Source: Bolinopsis microptera (Eukaryota; Ctenophora; Tentaculata; Lobata; Bolinopsidae). Taken from it: a stretch of 64,000 nucleotides of DNA. Location of the stretch: the NCBI RefSeq assembly GCF_026151205.1, contig NC_087074.1, forward strand, positions 2,604,001-2,668,000, given 5' to 3'. Position numbers and translations under genes: made by a program. Position 1 is the first letter of the stretch. Each line of letters starts with the position of its first letter. The notes beneath the pieces were generated by a model. It saw only the letters and a program-made list of their open reading frames with translations, did not search any database and was not told the origin of the DNA. Of the stretch, positions 1 through 11,600 are shown one piece after another.

Positions 1-2103
1 CTCTTGTAGCATTTCGGGGAAACGACTTAGACTGATTTATGAACACTCCAAACATCTGTATGATGGTTGGTAACCGCCAGCGGTGATAATGAAAACAACA
101 TTTACAAACAGACAACCGTTAAAAAAATAGCAATGCTCTAACAGATATCCACGTTAAATAAGGAGACTTTGACACGTTGCTACTTTAAAAAAGGTTGTAA
201 CACAGAGAATGGGGAAGGCAGGTCAAAACTATAGAAATGTTTTGTTTAAACATATTGAAGCTGTGATCCTATTGAACACCTATTCTTTCTTCTACTAATT
301 CAATCAAACAAACCTGAAGACCCTTAAGACAAAATAGAAAACAATAAGACAAAACTGCGGCTCGGTGTTCATTTTTAGTTACAACCACTCTATTATATAT
401 CCGAAAGAATTAGAAGTTAATCGTTGTTATCCACCAGAGTCAATTTTACTATTATATATTAAAGCGAGAGACGATATATATGGATATATCGTACCATTTT
501 ACTGACAACGAGCATCAACTTTCCGCAAAAACCGTAATAGATTTTACTTTTTAACTTTTTGGCAGGGTCGAATGCTTCTTAGGGCCTTGTGGTCAGTCTA
601 AAGAACATAAAAAATTTGGACAAGGAATAATTAAATTAGGTTCGATAAAATGGGACCCACAAGAGGTTGTCACAAATCACAAATTAAATATAAGATTGTC
701 CTAATTTCTAGAAACGTCTCTTGATTTCTTGCTCACTTTAGATTTAGGTTTTTGAGAAATCACGGTTCTGCTCAGTATATATAACACTCCATAGGACTCT
801 CTAGGATAAACTAGAATCGGCAATTTTTCCGGAATCTCACGATACGTTCACTGACCTTTTATAGTGAGTATACTATTCGGCTGATTGTTGCAAATTGTGT
901 TTGGAGCTGGAATTTTTAGTAAGCTTTTTTTCATATGAAATCCCCAATTTAGCCGGAAAAATTTCAGAAGTCAGCCGCACAATCTATTTACGTACGCCCT
1001 CAAATTTTATTTTTGAAGAACCCCTACATGAACCACTATTACTTCGCTCTTGGTCCATCTTGATTGGTATTGCACCAAAATACCCCAAAGAAAGTCGAAC
1101 ATTGTGGATGATAACATGCAAATTCCTTTGATGTGTAATAATCAATGGTCTGGGTGCGCGACTGTAATTAAAGACTTGCATCATGAAACATGTTGTCAGA
1201 CAATGGTAACTGTCCATGTAGGTGCCTATAATCAGTGGAACTAATTTTTTAGGCGCACCTCTGCAAACCTTTCATAACTAGCTAAGGCGAAGAACATGGC
1301 TGGAGCCTGTCCCTGACAAATTGCACAATAAGGGCTCTGTAAAAACTCTGTGTAAGATTGAGTACATCCGATGTTTCCCCGCTATAACACCCACCCCCCC
1401 CCTGTTTTATATAACCAAATAATGTTATGCATTTACCTTGATCGAGTGGACTACATGGAACTGTGTCGTGAGGTTGGTCATTGTACCATTCGGTCAGCAG
1501 ACCCCACTTTGACAAATCATGGAACCGACAGGACAAGAGTGGCGCAGACGACTAACTCTCATCTCACGCACATAAACCCTTGTAAACTTCTTACACATTA
1601 TATTAATACTACCTCGTACAATGTTACTAAGAACTTTTGATATGGTTCAATAATGATAATAAAATCGTGCACTTAGGGGGGAGTTCCGGAGATTTTACCC
1701 CCATGTTTTGTAGGTTTGGATGTAGACTGCTTAGACTATACTCTGCTATCGGAGTAGTACTTACTGCAAACGTCTCCCATAACATCGTAGTCCGATATGT
1801 TCATACTGGCGTCCTCACCTGTATATTACCTCAGGTAATCGTGTCGTGTCTAGCTTACTCCTCATGGTAATAGACGCGGGCACGAAGTTTATTAATGTTA
1901 CCAGCTAGGTTGACCTCCCTCAATAGTATGTTGTCAAATTATTGTCAATTTTAAGATAAGTAGTCCCCAAGACTACTCACCGTACTCTGTACCTCATCAG
2001 ATCACTCAAATTGATTTGTTTATTTGGGTGCCCTTTTATACTGATCATTACTTGAGAAATCTCATTCATGAAAAAACTCACACTCTTTTCCTGAATTATA
2101 GTA
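1..2103. other. gene-free AT-rich left end
   Basis: I found no coding region with recognisable similarity here. The open frames are short, overlap on both strands and have no splice-site support. If MTOR continues beyond its last visible exon, this stretch would be intron or intergenic DNA. I looked for the missing MTOR FAT and kinase motifs on the minus strand and did not see them, although very short exons could be missed by eye. Confidence 0.5.
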
Positions 2104-2111
2104 TGTATGTG

Positions 2112-3968
2112 CAGAAGGCATACATTAGTAGGTGCGATGGGTGCGCCGCTGACCTGCTCATAATTTACCAGTGTTCCACGACACATCTTCCGCACCTTTA
2201 ATTGTTTCCGCACATTCTCGAAACATTTTGTATAATTTCTATGCATATATCCCGCATATCTAGCACTTTCTCACCGGTTACATTTCGAAATTATAAATTT
2301 GAAAATTTTCGCGTTAGCTTTTACAAGTGTAAAAACCATAGATATTTTTTAAAAGTCGGGACTCTTTTTTTTGGACGTGACTCAGGCCTCCTTTAGGAAC
2401 CCTAGATCCCTGGGGGGGGGCCCCCTTCGCGGACTTTGGACCGCCTAGGTCCTTTCGGACCCTGCCCAGGCCCTTTCGGGACGTGAACCCGGCCCTTTTG
2501 AACTCATGCTAGGCCACGTGACCGGTTCCACGGGAACCCAGGGCTTGTAGGCGCGATGCACTACTGGGTCGCGCGGCATCAAATTATGTTTCGGTTGGGA
2601 TCGGCGCGTGTACCAGTCCCTTTTCGGGACCGTGACCCAGGCCCTTTCGGGACCGTGACAGGCCGTTATGGAAACCTCGTCGTTACCGTACTTCGATTAT
2701 CGGGCATCAGTTCTCAATTCGTAACTACACATCAACTATGTTCACTACTCCCATACACGTCATGGAGTTTCCTACGAATCACGAACCAGTAACACGTGCC
2801 GCTGACGACGGCCGGCCCCCTCATTATTCGGTCCACGGCGATCAGATCATGACACCAATCGTGAGTTTGTGATTAGTGATGTGATCCATCACGTAGAATT
2901 TAATTGACTAGATATGGGCTTAGATTCAGTTTACCGTTCACATGTCGACTCTGTTCACATAATATTATTAGTTAAAAATAGTGTTAATACTTTACTTCTA
3001 CACGTAATAAAACACATAAACTGTTTCAATGAGATAACTTCACATGATCGAATCACTGTTGTTTGTAACAGAGCTTGAGGACTAAGGGTATGGAGCTCCA
3101 AGTTTTTCATGAGTTTTATAGATGACAATTAGTTCTTTTAATAGATTGTACTACTCGTCTTAACTATAATTATAAAGCTTATTCTTTTGTGGGGACGAGG
3201 TCGTCTTCCGCGTCTAAAGTGGCCACAACCTGATCACTACGTCATAGAAATATTTCCTTACTCATGAGATGTTGTCTGTCAATTGTTTAACAATTGATCA
3301 ATGTTTATTGTTCCCAACTCTCCATGATTAAATATTCACTTAACAAATTACCTCCTAATACCTTATGCATAACAAGCTTTACACATTATTTTATTCCTTC
3401 ATCTTAGCTTTGTTGTTGATGTTCATCTTCTCGCCTCACAATTCTTATGTGGGTGAGTCATGTCATGTAGAATGTTCGCCTATAATGATCACTATGATCA
3501 TTATGGAGCCAAAATATTTTTTCCGGATACCTGCTTACACGATGCGAGCAAAAGGGTGTGTCATACGATTAACTTACAGAAGCCCGTACCTATTACGTAG
3601 TACTACCTCTCGATACGATTTTTGGAAACGAAAGCTTCCCCTTGTAATGCGCAAACCGCACTTATGTGATTACGAGTCAGCGGTTCGATTTAGACGATCA
3701 TGTTTACTCTTAAATGCAATGCCATGTCTATTTAGTACAGAGTTGACATGTGAACTTAATGTATCTAGCCATTCTCGGTCAGTTACAATTCTAAATGATG
3801 GAAATCACATCACTAAATTATACGTCATATTTGGTGCAATGATCTGATTACGTGGGACCTAATAATACGGGGGCCTGAGTCGTCGGCTTCCCGTGACCAT
3901 CCTCAAGGTCACCACTACCACGCAAGCCGATACTGCATGGGATTGAACGACTTATAGAGGCGACCTCG
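2112..3968. mobile_element. degenerate hAT-like non-autonomous element, copy A
   Basis: This stretch aligns by eye over most of its length with the better preserved element at 19587-21761. Shared segments include the GGTGCGATGGGTGCG left end, the 'ccgcatatctagca' stretch, the CCCTTTCGGGACCGTGACCC minisatellite, the paired TGATCATTATGAGCC motif and the right part near 3960. Many small insertions and deletions separate the copies. The left end resembles the CAGAGGCA terminus of the other copy, but the right terminus is missing or replaced, so no target duplication can be read. I see no transposase. The open frame at 3365-3847 lies inside and is not matched by an equivalent frame in the other copy, so it is probably chance. 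Confidence 0.7.
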
Positions 3969-4084
3969 TATTCCGTTCTTTTTCTCTCGTCTTTTTAAAC
4001 CATAACAATTTTGATGAGGATCAAAGAATCAAAGAATTTCTGCCTGTTTTAATTTTAGCTGGTAATATATATTTTATAGAAATA

Positions 4085-4690
4085 TTGTATTATCTAAAGC
4101 TCCTTATTAAGGTCCTTTTCACGGCATCAGATAAGTTGAATTAACCGATTTTTGAAGTTGAGGGTTTTTGGAGTCCATAGGCCTGAAGGTTAATGGACCT
4201 TTTATCGTGAACTTTAGTTTCTTTAACGAAGAAATGTATTCACATCATAAGTATATAATATATCGGCTATTATACGACTTATCTTTCAGATGAAGGTCAA
4301 TGTCCTGCTTCCCATCCCAACGTCTACAACAGAGGATATGGGTGTTGTAAATTTGATACCACGTGTCACGGCAGGGTGATTCAGAGAAACAGTTCGTGCT
4401 GCGCGGGAGACAACTACACGCCATGTCCCAATAGTGGAACCTGTCAGAACTACCAAGGGCCAGGTGGGTCTTTGATCTTAGATTTGGATGGCTGACGTAA
4501 AGTATCAGTAACAACGCCAGGGGCAACATATTGCAATGAGTGCGGCAAAATTTTGCGAAACATGCGATCCCGCACTTGCCTAAAATTGCAAAATATGCGA
4601 CAAATTTGGCGAATAGTGAGGCTCGAGTCATATTAAACTTTAAAGCTTTAACTTAGATATCGGGAGGGTGTAACTGGTAAAAACTGTTTT
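4085..4690 (+). repeat. direct duplication unit A (cysteine-rich exon region)
   Basis: About 600 bases here match 7708-8290 in direct orientation, including intron, exon and downstream sequence: 'ctccttattaaggtcc' near the left edge and 'taactggtaaaaact' near the right. The unit without the first exon has therefore been duplicated, or the first exon of this copy was lost when copy A of the hAT element arrived upstream. A LINE and other DNA now separate the two units. Confidence 0.8.
4290..4463 (+). pseudogene. cysteine-rich peptide exon, copy A (orphan exon, open frame)
   Basis: The exon follows a TTTCAG acceptor and ends at a CAG/GTGGGT donor. In the phase-1 frame it encodes about 58 residues with eight cysteines: one early Cys, the pair in GYGCC, one in DTTC, the pair in SSCC, then TPC and GTC. 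This eight-Cys arrangement resembles small secreted cnidarian proteins of unknown function; that comparison is from memory. The frame is open throughout, unlike copy B at 7905. I find no signal-peptide exon upstream, where degraded transposon sequence sits instead, so the copy may be non-functional or use a distant first exon. The family cannot be named with certainty; granulin or venom-type scaffolds are alternatives. Confidence 0.55.
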
Positions 4691-5202
4691 TTTTACAGAT
4701 CAATGTTTCCCCACACAAACTTTCTTATGTCCTATAAAAAAGGTCAGGTCTTCTAAAAACTTCCTCTTTGGCACCAAATTTCCTCCAAAATTTCTTCGCA
4801 GATTATTTGCTGATCTGCCGTCTTTCTGGATGTGGATGGTTGGTTGGTTGGGGGACTGGTCCGTAGTACCAGCCAATGTTTACTCAAAAGTAATATATAA
4901 TTGAAATAAGTTAAATATTTATCCCCGAGGGGCACGCAGATTATAATTGTGATGTTATCTATTAAAACTAATCAATTAAAATTTTATTGGTCGAGTCGAC
5001 TGGCCCTGATCTGCAAACATATTTGATATTAGTAACTTTATGATGCTGCCTCACCGCAATTAGGTGTGTTATCAGTGTAGATATGCGCTATGTGGCAGTG
5101 AAATAAGGAATGTGCTGTTAGAATGGCAGGTGGTTTGAAATGTTGTCCTGATTCAGATTGTTTAATTTGAGCTGTATGAGTTTGGTTTTGAGTGATTATT
5201 GA

Positions 5203-6774
5203 CTATGTTCTTTGTGATTTACGTAATCCAGGTAGGTTGTGGAGTAAAAATGGTGGCCATTCGTCGTTGCAGCCAGCACTTTGCAAGTCTAGTAGTACTT
5301 TTTTTGACGAATTCTTATATATGTTGATAGAAAATATACTGGATGGGCATGTAATGCGAGTGTTATGCTCTGAAATAGCGAGCATTGGGCCTTTATAAAA
5401 GATGCTAGATCTCAGGTCAGTCTGTGAGTAAATTGATAACCAGTCTAAGTTTTGTTCTTGTGTCGTTCCTTGTTTGGGTGTGTTAGGAGGGAAAAGTTCT
5501 GAAATCGATTTAGGTAACAAACTAGACATATTTCGAACTTTGTGCAGTAAAATAAGTGCGTTTTTAACGATAACCCCTTGAACGGTTAAGACCTCGTGTT
5601 CTTTAAATGCTAGTTTTGTGTGCTCTGGCAGTTTTCCGTCCTTGTAGTAGTAGTTCACATTTCCGGCCATAACTGCCCTCATACCTTGTTTTTGTTTAGC
5701 AAAAAGAGATTCTATAAGAGATTTTGAAGCAAATCCCCAGACAAGTGAGCAGAAGTTTAAATGGGACTGAACAAAACTTTGGAAAATCTGTAAACGGGCC
5801 TTCATTGGCAATTTATGTTTTATCCTGTACATCACCCCAATAAATCTTGACATCTTGCTCCTCAGTGCTTTTATGTGGTTACTCCAGTTAAGCTTTTCAT
5901 CTACAATTACACCAAGAAACCGGGCTTCAGTTTTACGTTCTAATACTGTATTTTCTATTTGTACTTTAATCAATGATGGTTCTATGCGCTTTTTCGAGAA
6001 AATCATATAACACGTCTTTTTTAGATTTAGTGCTAATCCGTTGCTATTATCCCACCGTGATAATGTTTCCGTTAATTGGTTGACCCTTAGCATTAGTTCT
6101 TGGACATTGGAACCGTTAATAATGATATTTGCATCGTCTGCATAAAGTATGAATTTTACCATCATGTTAGAAATACCGGGAAGATCGTTGATGTATATGA
6201 CGAAAAGTAAGGGACCTAGTATGCTCCCTTGTGGAAAACCATGCACAATAGGCTTGTGGGACGAATGTGAATTGTTTATTGCTACATATTGGCTTCTATC
6301 ACTTAGGTATGACTCAAACCACTTTAGAGCTATTCCCCGGATGCCGTAGTTCTGTAATTTATTTAGCAGTGTAGCATGATCCAGGACGTCAAACGCTTTA
6401 CTGTAATCTAATAATAGCAGTAGTGAAATTTGGTTTTTGCTAAGAGAGTGTAAAATTGTACTTTTTGCATTAAGAAGAGCATGTTCACAGGACCTTCCTG
6501 GACGGAAACCATACTGATTTTCGAATAAAGAACTGTTTTTGTTGAGAAATTCTAAGACACGTCGGTGCATCAGTTTTTCGTAGATTTTTGAGAAGGAACC
6601 TAAGAGAGAGATAGGTCTATAATTTTCAACGTCAAGTTTAGAGCCTCCTTTATGGATGGGATTGGGAGTTACTTTGGCAATTTTAAGGGCCTGTGGAAAT
6701 ATGCCTGTACTTAAGGATTCGTTGATAACTTTTGCTAAGATTGTGGGGACAAAGACGTCGTTAAACGCGACAAA
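5203..6774 (-). mobile_element. LINE (non-LTR retrotransposon) reverse transcriptase, 5'-truncated, open frame
   Basis: A single uninterrupted minus-strand frame of about 520 codons encodes a non-LTR reverse transcriptase. In order: an IHKGGS / NYRPISLL block near the start, QYGFRPGRS, motif A with DYSKAFD, motif B with FPQGSILGPLL, motif C with the catalytic YADD, then FLGVIVDEKLNW and a C-terminal thumb region. These fit the CR1/Jockey-like group. The endonuclease domain is absent and the frame opens after a stop near 6775, so this is a typical 5'-truncated insertion. The lack of any internal stop makes it the youngest-looking LINE in the window. It lies between the two cysteine-rich duplication units. 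Target duplications were not identified. Confidence 0.9.
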
Positions 6775-7276
6775 TTACTCTTTTACTGAGATTTGTTAAA
6801 ACATAGGCACAGAGCCACTGTATTAGTTTGTGACTAGTGACTATCAAAATGTTACAATAATTCATTTATTAAGAATGGTAGTAAAAAATGTAATAACTAA
6901 TTTCTTATAAAGTCTAAATGCACTAAACTTTCCGCATTTAAATTTTAAGCGGTTGTTCGATTTAGTTCAACTAGTAACGGACTGTTAACTCTTATCTTGT
7001 CTACCTGTGTTAATCAAACTCCCCCTCGTTACCGTTATATGAATAGTCACTTAATATTCCTTTTCCTTTGCTTACTAACTTTCCCGATTTAAGATTTAAA
7101 CCAACTTTAGGATCTGATTAAATTCAAAGAAGAAGAGTGACAAACATGTTTATTCATTGTGCAAATATTGCAACCATGGTTCCTTAGCAAGAATTTGCCC
7201 TATTGATTTGCCAATTTTAATTGCTGCTGGTCCAATAGTTAAGTTGTGAGAAGAATAGAAAGTATGAATAAACAAC

Positions 7277-7309
7277 CTGAACCGACTGGTCATTGACCAG
7301 TCAGTTCAG
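7277..7309. promoter_or_regulatory. 33-bp near-perfect palindrome with GGTCA-T-TGACC core
   Basis: Both arms read CTGAAC...GACTGGTCA with a single arm mismatch. The core is two GGTCA half-sites in inverted orientation with one spacer base, the layout of an IR1 nuclear receptor element. It lies about 285 bases upstream of the signal-peptide ATG at 7594. A role as a regulatory site is inference from the motif only. Confidence 0.45.
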
Positions 7310-7502
7310 GTCAATCACCACATATCCCGGCCTCAATTTCTTGTATTAATTTGATTCTAAAGTAAATGCAAATGTCTGCTAAAGACGAGTAGGACTCTCA
7401 TCTCAACATTTACAAGCTATTGGTTAAATTATAGCCCACGTGACTTAACCACAACCAGCGTGACGCGAGGTAAGTGGAGAGGGTGATCATTTAGTCGACC
7501 AG

Positions 7503-7511
7503 TTTATATAT
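7503..7511 (+). promoter_or_regulatory. TATA-box-like sequence upstream of cysteine-rich peptide gene
   Basis: TTTATATAT lies about 85 bases before the ATG at 7594, a plausible place for a core promoter with a short 5' leader. The region is AT-rich in general, so chance cannot be excluded. Confidence 0.35.
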
Positions 7512-7593
7512 CAGTTTCAGTTTAAGATTTTAAGTCCGTATATTTGCAAATTCTCTGAACGGCAAACCATCTAGTGTGACTTAACTTCAGAAC

Positions 7594-8080
7594 ATGTCCG
7601 TCAAAAGCGGAAGCATTATCTTACTGACGCTTATCCAGCTCATTGGAAGTGCAGAAATAGGAGGTAAGCTTGAAAGGGATTTACAATGTACATTTACCCA
7701 TGTAAATATATTATTTAGGGCTCCTTATTAAGGTCCTTTTCACGGCATCAGGTGAGTTTAATAACAGATTTTTGAGGTTGAGGGTTTTTGTTGTCCATAG
7801 GCCTGCGCCCTGCAGTTTGGACCTTTTATCAAGAACTTGAACGAAGAAATGTATTCACATCATAAGTATATAATATATCGGCTATTATACGATTTATCCT
7901 TCAGATGAAGATCAATGTCCTGCTTCCCATCCAACGTCTACCACGAAGGATATGGATGTTGTAAATTTGATACCACGTGTCACGGCAGGGTGATTGAGAG
8001 AAACAGTTCGTGCTGCGCGGGAAACCGATACACGCCATGTCCCAGTGGAACCTGTCAGAACTACCAAGGAATTAAGCCAG
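7594..8080 (+). CDS. secreted cysteine-rich peptide gene, copy B (signal exon plus frameshifted Cys exon)
   Basis: Exon 1 (7594-7663) starts at ATG and encodes 23 residues: a short polar start, then a hydrophobic core (IILLTLIQLIG) ending near GSA, a good secretory signal peptide. It ends in phase 1 at a GAG/GTAAGC donor. Exon 2 (7905-8080) follows TTCAG and ends at CAG/GTGGGT. It matches the eight-cysteine exon at 4290 closely, but one C is missing near 7928 (CCATCC-AACG against CCATCCCAACG in copy A). The Cys-rich frame is therefore out of phase with exon 1 and the spliced frame stops early. This could be a real disabling deletion or a base-calling error. No further exon was recognised. The gene runs convergently towards MTOR, whose last visible exon begins 535 bases away. 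Confidence 0.6.
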
Positions 8081-8290
8081 GTGGGTGATTTTTGATTTGG
8101 ATGATTGACGTATCAGTGTCAACGCCTGAAGCAACATATGAATTATGAGTGCAGCAAAATTTTGCGAAAAGGGCGACCCCGCACTTGCCTAAAATTCCTT
8201 TTTGAGGTGGCAAATTTGGCGAATAGTGCGGCTCGAGTCATACTCAACTTTAACTTAGATATCGGAGAGTCTAACTGGTAAAAACTCGAT
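7708..8290 (+). repeat. direct duplication unit B
   Basis: Partner of the unit at 4085-4690. It covers the 3' part of intron 1, the Cys-rich exon and about 200 bases downstream. Differences from unit A include a 1-bp deletion and in-frame changes in the exon, plus scattered indels outside it. Confidence 0.8.
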
Positions 8291-8614
8291 CCGCGAAGCG
8301 AAGAATAAAACTGCCATCCCACGTGATCTGTGAAACAGATTTTAAGAAGGCTCCTTCAACTCTTCAAGTGACTGAGACACCAGTATGATATTATGAGGTA
8401 ACTAAGTATCGGCTGATGATGACGGATATTTCACGACATCTTTATTATTATTACCAGGAAGATCCGGTCGGGAGGTACTAATTCAATAATTGCACCAATA
8501 ATGTCCAATAATTAGTAATTAGTTACAACATACAATCAACTGTTAGTTTTACCCCCGCCCCTTGAGGAATCTCTTTTTTAAGGACAGTTTTACCAGGAAA
8601 AAAGGACAACTCAC

Positions 8615-11600
8615 CTCCGATATGTCCCTAATAGTTCTGACAGCCCTCCTTCGGATATCCATCTCGTTGCTCGTATCTCCGATTATAGCAACAATTTGTG
8701 GCAGAAGAAGGTGTAGGTAGTTATCTAGCGTCGTCCCGAAGTTTTTCAGTTGCCCCAGGAGGCGTTTAGTAGCTTCTCGACCGAGTGATTGGTCGTCATG
8801 CAACACCTAAAAAATCATACAAACATTTTCAGAAGGGTTAAGTAAATTTTAGAAACAGCGAGACGACCGATAATTTGGATACATCATCAATACTGTCCTG
8901 AAAATAAGAGGTATTTGAGAGGACAGTCTTAAAAATTAGGAATCATTAAGAATTTATTTACCTTCATGATAAGTGGAATGAGTTGAGCGATGTAAGTTTT
9001 GAACTCTCCGCCCAACGCATTTATCAGTCTTTCTACCACCATCATTATAGTATTTTGAAAGGGTGTATCGCTATCAGATCCCTTATTCCAAAAGTCTATT
9101 ATCAGCTTGATAATGTCATTAGCATATGGTTTTATATGGATACCAACAATCTGAGGATTAAAGAAAAATTAGATGTATTGAAAGAAACGTTTGCTTAAAA
9201 CTGCATAGTATTCAGAGCGCCAACGTATATGGAACAAAATTTGTACTAGAATTTAAAATTGTATGTTTAAGTTAAGTAGCTCACATATTAAAATTACCTT
9301 GGTCAAGTCAGCGAGTTTGTTGAAGTAGGAATCTACAACTTTAGGTTCTGAAGTTTTGACGTTCTCGAGGAAAGTTGGCATCACTTTTGGGAGGTATCCA
9401 ACTGTGCCAACACTACCAAGTCTCTGAAAGTTTGTAATCGCATTAACTAGCGAAATACTAAATACCAAATCTATCAGTTAATGAATCATTCCATGGATTT
9501 TCTAAAATTAAATTGAAACTATTCAATACTTTTCTTCATAATTCCAACAAATCCTGAAATAAAGTGATAACCTGAAAGACAGTTATAATGATCTGCACGA
9601 CTTGAGAGTGGTACTCGTTCAAGGACTTGTCCTGCAGTATGTTCATCAGAGCGTGGATAACCACGCAGGGATAATATTGTTTCTCCATGTTAAAATCCTT
9701 GTCTGACTGTTTCTGTATCAGCAGCTCACTGGGGAAAGGTCAAATGATTTTGCAGACTCAATTTAAATATACGTGTAGACATACAAACGTGGTGGTACCA
9801 TATTATATTGGGGGGGGGGGGGGGGGGGGGGGGCATTGGCCAACCATATTATATTATCTGTATTCCCACTTGGGCCTCTATCAGGGCTTTAAAAGAAATT
9901 TTACAACAGTTTTACAACAGTATGAAGTAAAAATAACCACTTTTTAGCAATATTAGCCGGATGTGAGAAATTCATACCTGGTCAATCCAGTATTAAATGA
10001 AACTGCCTCCATGGGAACTGGCTGAGTGATTGGGAACTTTCTTAGCTCGTTTAAATTAACTTTGTTGTTTTTGTAAGGACTGAGGGCGCCCAGTTGGCCC
10101 AATAGTCTCATACAGTCACCTCTGAAATATTCAACTATTACACTTATGACAGGAAACAAAAACAGTAAAGCACAGCTATCAGCTACATAATATTATTTCA
10201 ATATTTGGTTGATAAATTATCTGTCACAGATTTGAACAATATTACCTGACGTCGGCAGAGTTCTCGGTGCTGATAATGTTGAGAAGTGTGTTGAGTAACT
10301 CTGGGTATTCTTGGTAAGGTTTCACAACGTATCCAGTGTGTCGGACAAGGTAATACATCGCTCTCAGAGACGGCTGAAAATAAGGAAATTACAATCCACA
10401 TTCCAAAATTTAACATAAACACTGAAATAGTACCAGAGGAAGAGGTAATGTTGCATTTGCCATGAACGATATTCTTACAATCCCCATAGTCAGGCACTAT
10501 CGGCCTTATTTGATCCCAAAAATATTGAGTTATCTCAGACTACGATATACCTCTCTTTCTTTCAGGTCTGAAATCCTCTTGATGAGGAAAGGGAAGAGCT
10601 CGTCAAGATATGTCATCATGGTTGCTCCGTCCACCTACGTGAAGCACGGATGTTACAGAAATCGGAGGAAGACAAATTGTAATTTCACGTGGCGCGCGTC
10701 AAATGCGCGTCTGTGCTGCGCCGATGGGGCTACAAATTACAGCTTATCGAAGACCTTTTTGCGGATAGCCATGAGTAGTTTATTACGTATTCATGTTGTT
10801 GATAATATTATTATAATATAGTGTGTGAAATCGAACCACGAGAAATTAATCGAAATATAACAAAGTTTACCTCAGCAAGTTGACTGATGCAGCCAAGAAT
10901 ATGTCTAAACAGCGAGGAAGATAGTTCAGGGCTCTTCAACTAAAAATAAAGAGTATACGGGTTATTTTAAATAATAATAAACATGGATTTAGGATTACAA
11001 CCCGGTCATTGAAAAGCTTAAATTTCTATCGTGAAATATGGAAAGAAGCAAATATAGGTGCAAACTGCAAACCATGGAGTAAAAAAAAGAACTAAAGAAA
11101 TTTAAGATACGTGTAATTTGACACTACCTTTGGCATGAGTATTGACATAATCGGCTTGAGATAAAGTCGCACTAAAGTCGGTTGGGCGCTCTTTATTAGA
11201 ATGTGAAGGAGTTTGGCTGCTTTCTCTTTGTTACGAGCTGAAAAGAAAGGTAATAATAGGCAAGCACACCATAACGTTAGTAACTATTGTGTGCACTCAG
11301 CACTGTTCCGGTAATCACGTCCCCATCTGCAACATCTTAAAACGAGATAAGAAGTACAACTCTTACCAATGCCACTGTGTTCGAACTGATGGAGTATGTG
11401 ACTGAGCTGTTCTCTCAGGAAGGGGAGGATGTAGGCAGGGTTCTCGTCGCTCAAGTGTCCCAGAAGTTCCAGTACCACTTCCCGGACGTCGTGGGAGGGG
11501 TCGTTAACAGCCAGGAATAGCATCTGGGACAAGTTCGTCAGGTGACTTGATGACGATTTAACTTTTAAGTAGCTCAACGATTTAGACTTAATCAATCTAT

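Noticed and set aside
3365..3847. 160-codon frame as a gene
   Set aside because: It lies inside the hAT-like copy A; the matching region of copy B has no equivalent frame.
4290..4463. Granulin domain
   Set aside because: Cys pairs are present but the spacing does not follow the granulin CC-CC-CC ladder.
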